Source of the DNA: Unio delphinus
Lineage: Eukaryota; Mollusca; Bivalvia; Unionida; Unionidae
Direction of reading: 5' to 3'
Length of the DNA: 64,000 bases
Assembly (NCBI GenBank): GCA_029339505.1
Contig: JAQISU010000123.1
Coordinates: 496,001-560,000 of the forward strand
Below the pieces are notes generated by a model that was not told where the DNA came from, made no database searches, and was given only the letters and a program-made list of their open reading frames with translations. A program made the position numbers and the translations under genes. This document shows positions 62,201 through 64,000 of the stretch, piece by piece. How positions within the stretch are numbered: the stretch's first letter is position 1; each line of letters begins with the position of its first letter.

Positions 62201-64000
62201 AAAAGTTGTGAATGTCTTTTACAAATAGAAAACCTATCACTGTGTAGTCAAATTATTTGGAATATTTTGATGAAAACTTTGTGCACTTTTATTGGATATA
62301 AGAAGAGAAATTAACGTAAGAGTAAATGATATTTACAAAATTGTCTAAGCAGGTAAAACTATGGTGCACATGCTGTTAGAAACCGCTTAGTGCTACTGAG
62401 GCAGAGTAGCTATAATACTGTTAACAATCCTGGGGCTGAATGAGTTAATATTGTAAATAGTAACACATACAAAGACTACTTAGGATTTGTTTATTTTTTT
62501 CTTTTGCATACAAAATACATTGAACATTGGATTATGACATTAATTACTACATGAAGTCAAGGTGTGCAAGCCCCGGTAAATTTAAAATGTACATACCAGT
62601 ATAAAAAATATTTGTCGTTTACAGATTTGTTATTTTTAATTGATGTCATTCTTTGTAGTGACTAACTTGACAATACCAGATAGTGTCTTGAGTTTTGTGA
62701 AATGGCCCTGGTAAAGCCACATAACCCAGTTTTTTTTTTTGCCCCCACATTACCCTCCACCCAACCACCCCCAAACATAAATCAAATTAAATAGATGTTT
62801 TTTTTTTATTTTTTTTTAAAACATGCTTCCCTAATTTAATACCATTGTAATAGAAACATTTTTTAAAATTTTTGGCCTAATTAAAAAATTGGTTACTACT
62901 ATGAAAATTGGTTATAAATATTGAGGTACAAGTACATATAGTTCCAAGCAACTTTTAAGGTAACACAGAATATTGATTTGTGTGTGTAAATGGGCTCCAA
63001 ATACATTGAATTTCACCAACTTGGTCTTCTAATACAAATTTACAGCCGGAATCTCATAGATTGACATGTAATTGCAGACATAATAATCATTTGGTTAACA
63101 CAAAGGTTGATTTTAAAAAGTCATAAAATGTTTAATCTGTTTTACATTCCTCATTGAACAGAAAAAGAGTAACTTGGGTTATTGAAGAACCCAGGAAAGC
63201 TTTCTCACATACCCAAGTAGGCCTGCATGAGAACCCACATAGAAGTGAGTTACATGTACATGTGTTAGTGGTGTGTAAAGATGAGTGCCTTGGATCACTT
63301 GGCCACCAGAAGAAGAACAAGCATGCTAAACTTGTCTAGAGGTAATACCTCACAACAGCATTGACCCTATTAACTTTTGTAGATACATCTCTAGTAGAAC
63401 ATCAGCTCTTATAAAGAGAAAATATATCACAGACAAGTGACACTGACAAATATTGTCAGGTATTTGTTATATGTTGTATCGCTGATACTACTTTTTAATT
63501 TAATCCAGTTATCGAACTCTAAGAGGGTAAACTCCAGCAACACCAAAAGCATTGCACCTAGGCTGAATATTCAGCGTTGGCTTGCTTATTGTTTTTTTAT
63601 TTTATGTTCAGCTGTTTGTCAGTATCTGAAACCATTTCATATAAGTCGTGAACATTTCAATCTGGATGTTTCTTAAGGAGTTACTTAGCCATTCCAAAAA
63701 TAGAACAGTTTTAGTAGCAGTAATACATTACAGGCTACTAGGTGAATGTTTTTCATTGTGGAGACTCCTATTCCCCAGTTCAAGAAAATTATTCTCTCCA
63801 ATTAGAATTGGAAAGCCAGAATTAAAAAGCATATGATTAGTCAGACTCCTTGGTCACAGCCACATTTGGAATACCTTTCCTTTTTTGACAATATATGAAT
63901 TACTTCAGTGTATTATTGCTCTTCAAAATGTGTCTTTGTTTTCAGTTTGAAATGCCAGTTTGGCATTTTACCAACCTGTTGTATCTATTGTCTTCTCAGT
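62201..64000. other. No supportable gene
   Basis: AT-rich sequence with T-runs (62731-62740 and 62800-62817). A slightly GC-richer patch at 63150-63330 has open frames on both strands and a CTTTCTCACATACCCAAG stretch, but nothing recognised. Confidence 0.4.

Overview
The window looks like AT-rich nuclear DNA of an invertebrate animal, most likely a mollusc. Evidence: spliced pseudogene remains, TA, CA and GATA microsatellites, tRNA-headed SINEs with clear A and B boxes, and several DNA-transposon superfamilies (hAT, piggyBac, Kolobok-like, pogo/Tigger-like). There is no operon-dense prokaryotic coding, no rRNA or stand-alone tRNA gene, and no CRISPR array. The species is not identifiable from the sequence alone.

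Region 1 (1 to about 10,925) is a degraded integrated virus-like element of the Polinton/Maverick (adintovirus-like) kind, cut off by the left window edge. In order it carries: a cut-off basic protein gene (-); a small PX-like minor capsid gene (-); a long Glu/Gln-rich gene with a 181-bp tandem duplication (-); an unknown helical gene (-); a block of TA repeat and inserted repeats; a NUMOD/HNH endonuclease gene (-); a Cys-rich zinc-binding gene (-); a family B DNA polymerase joined to a superfamily 1 helicase (+); a retroviral-type integrase (-); a zinc-ribbon plus phospholipase A2 gene (-); and an A32/FtsK-type packaging ATPase (+). Genes are tightly packed and two pairs are divergent (43 bp and 17 bp apart). 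Seven of the nine genes fully inside the window carry frameshifts or internal stops; only the PX-like gene and the unknown helical gene are uninterrupted. The element as a whole is a fossil. Replication (polymerase-helicase), integration (integrase), packaging (ATPase) and particle/entry (PX, PLA2) modules are all recognisable. The major capsid and protease genes are not seen and may lie to the left.

Region 2 (about 10.9 to 46 kb) is repeat-rich DNA. It holds AAATCCTTTAGGATTT-type repeats just right of the viral element, a SWIM zinc finger plus YqaJ-like nuclease pseudogene with introns (12.8-14.75 kb), a three-copy interspersed family (18-20, 27.5-28.75 and 30.5-32.15 kb), minisatellites at 24.0 and 24.9-25.6 kb, LTR-like repeats, SINEs, a non-autonomous hAT with perfect 8-bp target duplication (38.63-39.61 kb), a piggyBac pseudogene interrupted by a SINE (42-43.6 kb) and a pogo/Tigger-like element (43.9-44.7 kb). 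Two weak candidate host first exons lie at 36.3 and 37.1 kb.

Region 3 (46 to 64 kb) has a 7.2-kb TTAA-flanked element with 17-bp perfect terminal inverted repeats and a spliced transposase remnant (Kolobok-like), a 1.55-kb hAT with a degraded transposase (53.9-55.4 kb), and a 2.45-kb hAT-like element inserted into a SINE with a 5-bp duplication (56.16-58.61 kb). The remainder shows no gene I can support apart from a short acidic ORF at 62 kb. No intact protein-coding host gene is confidently visible anywhere in the window.
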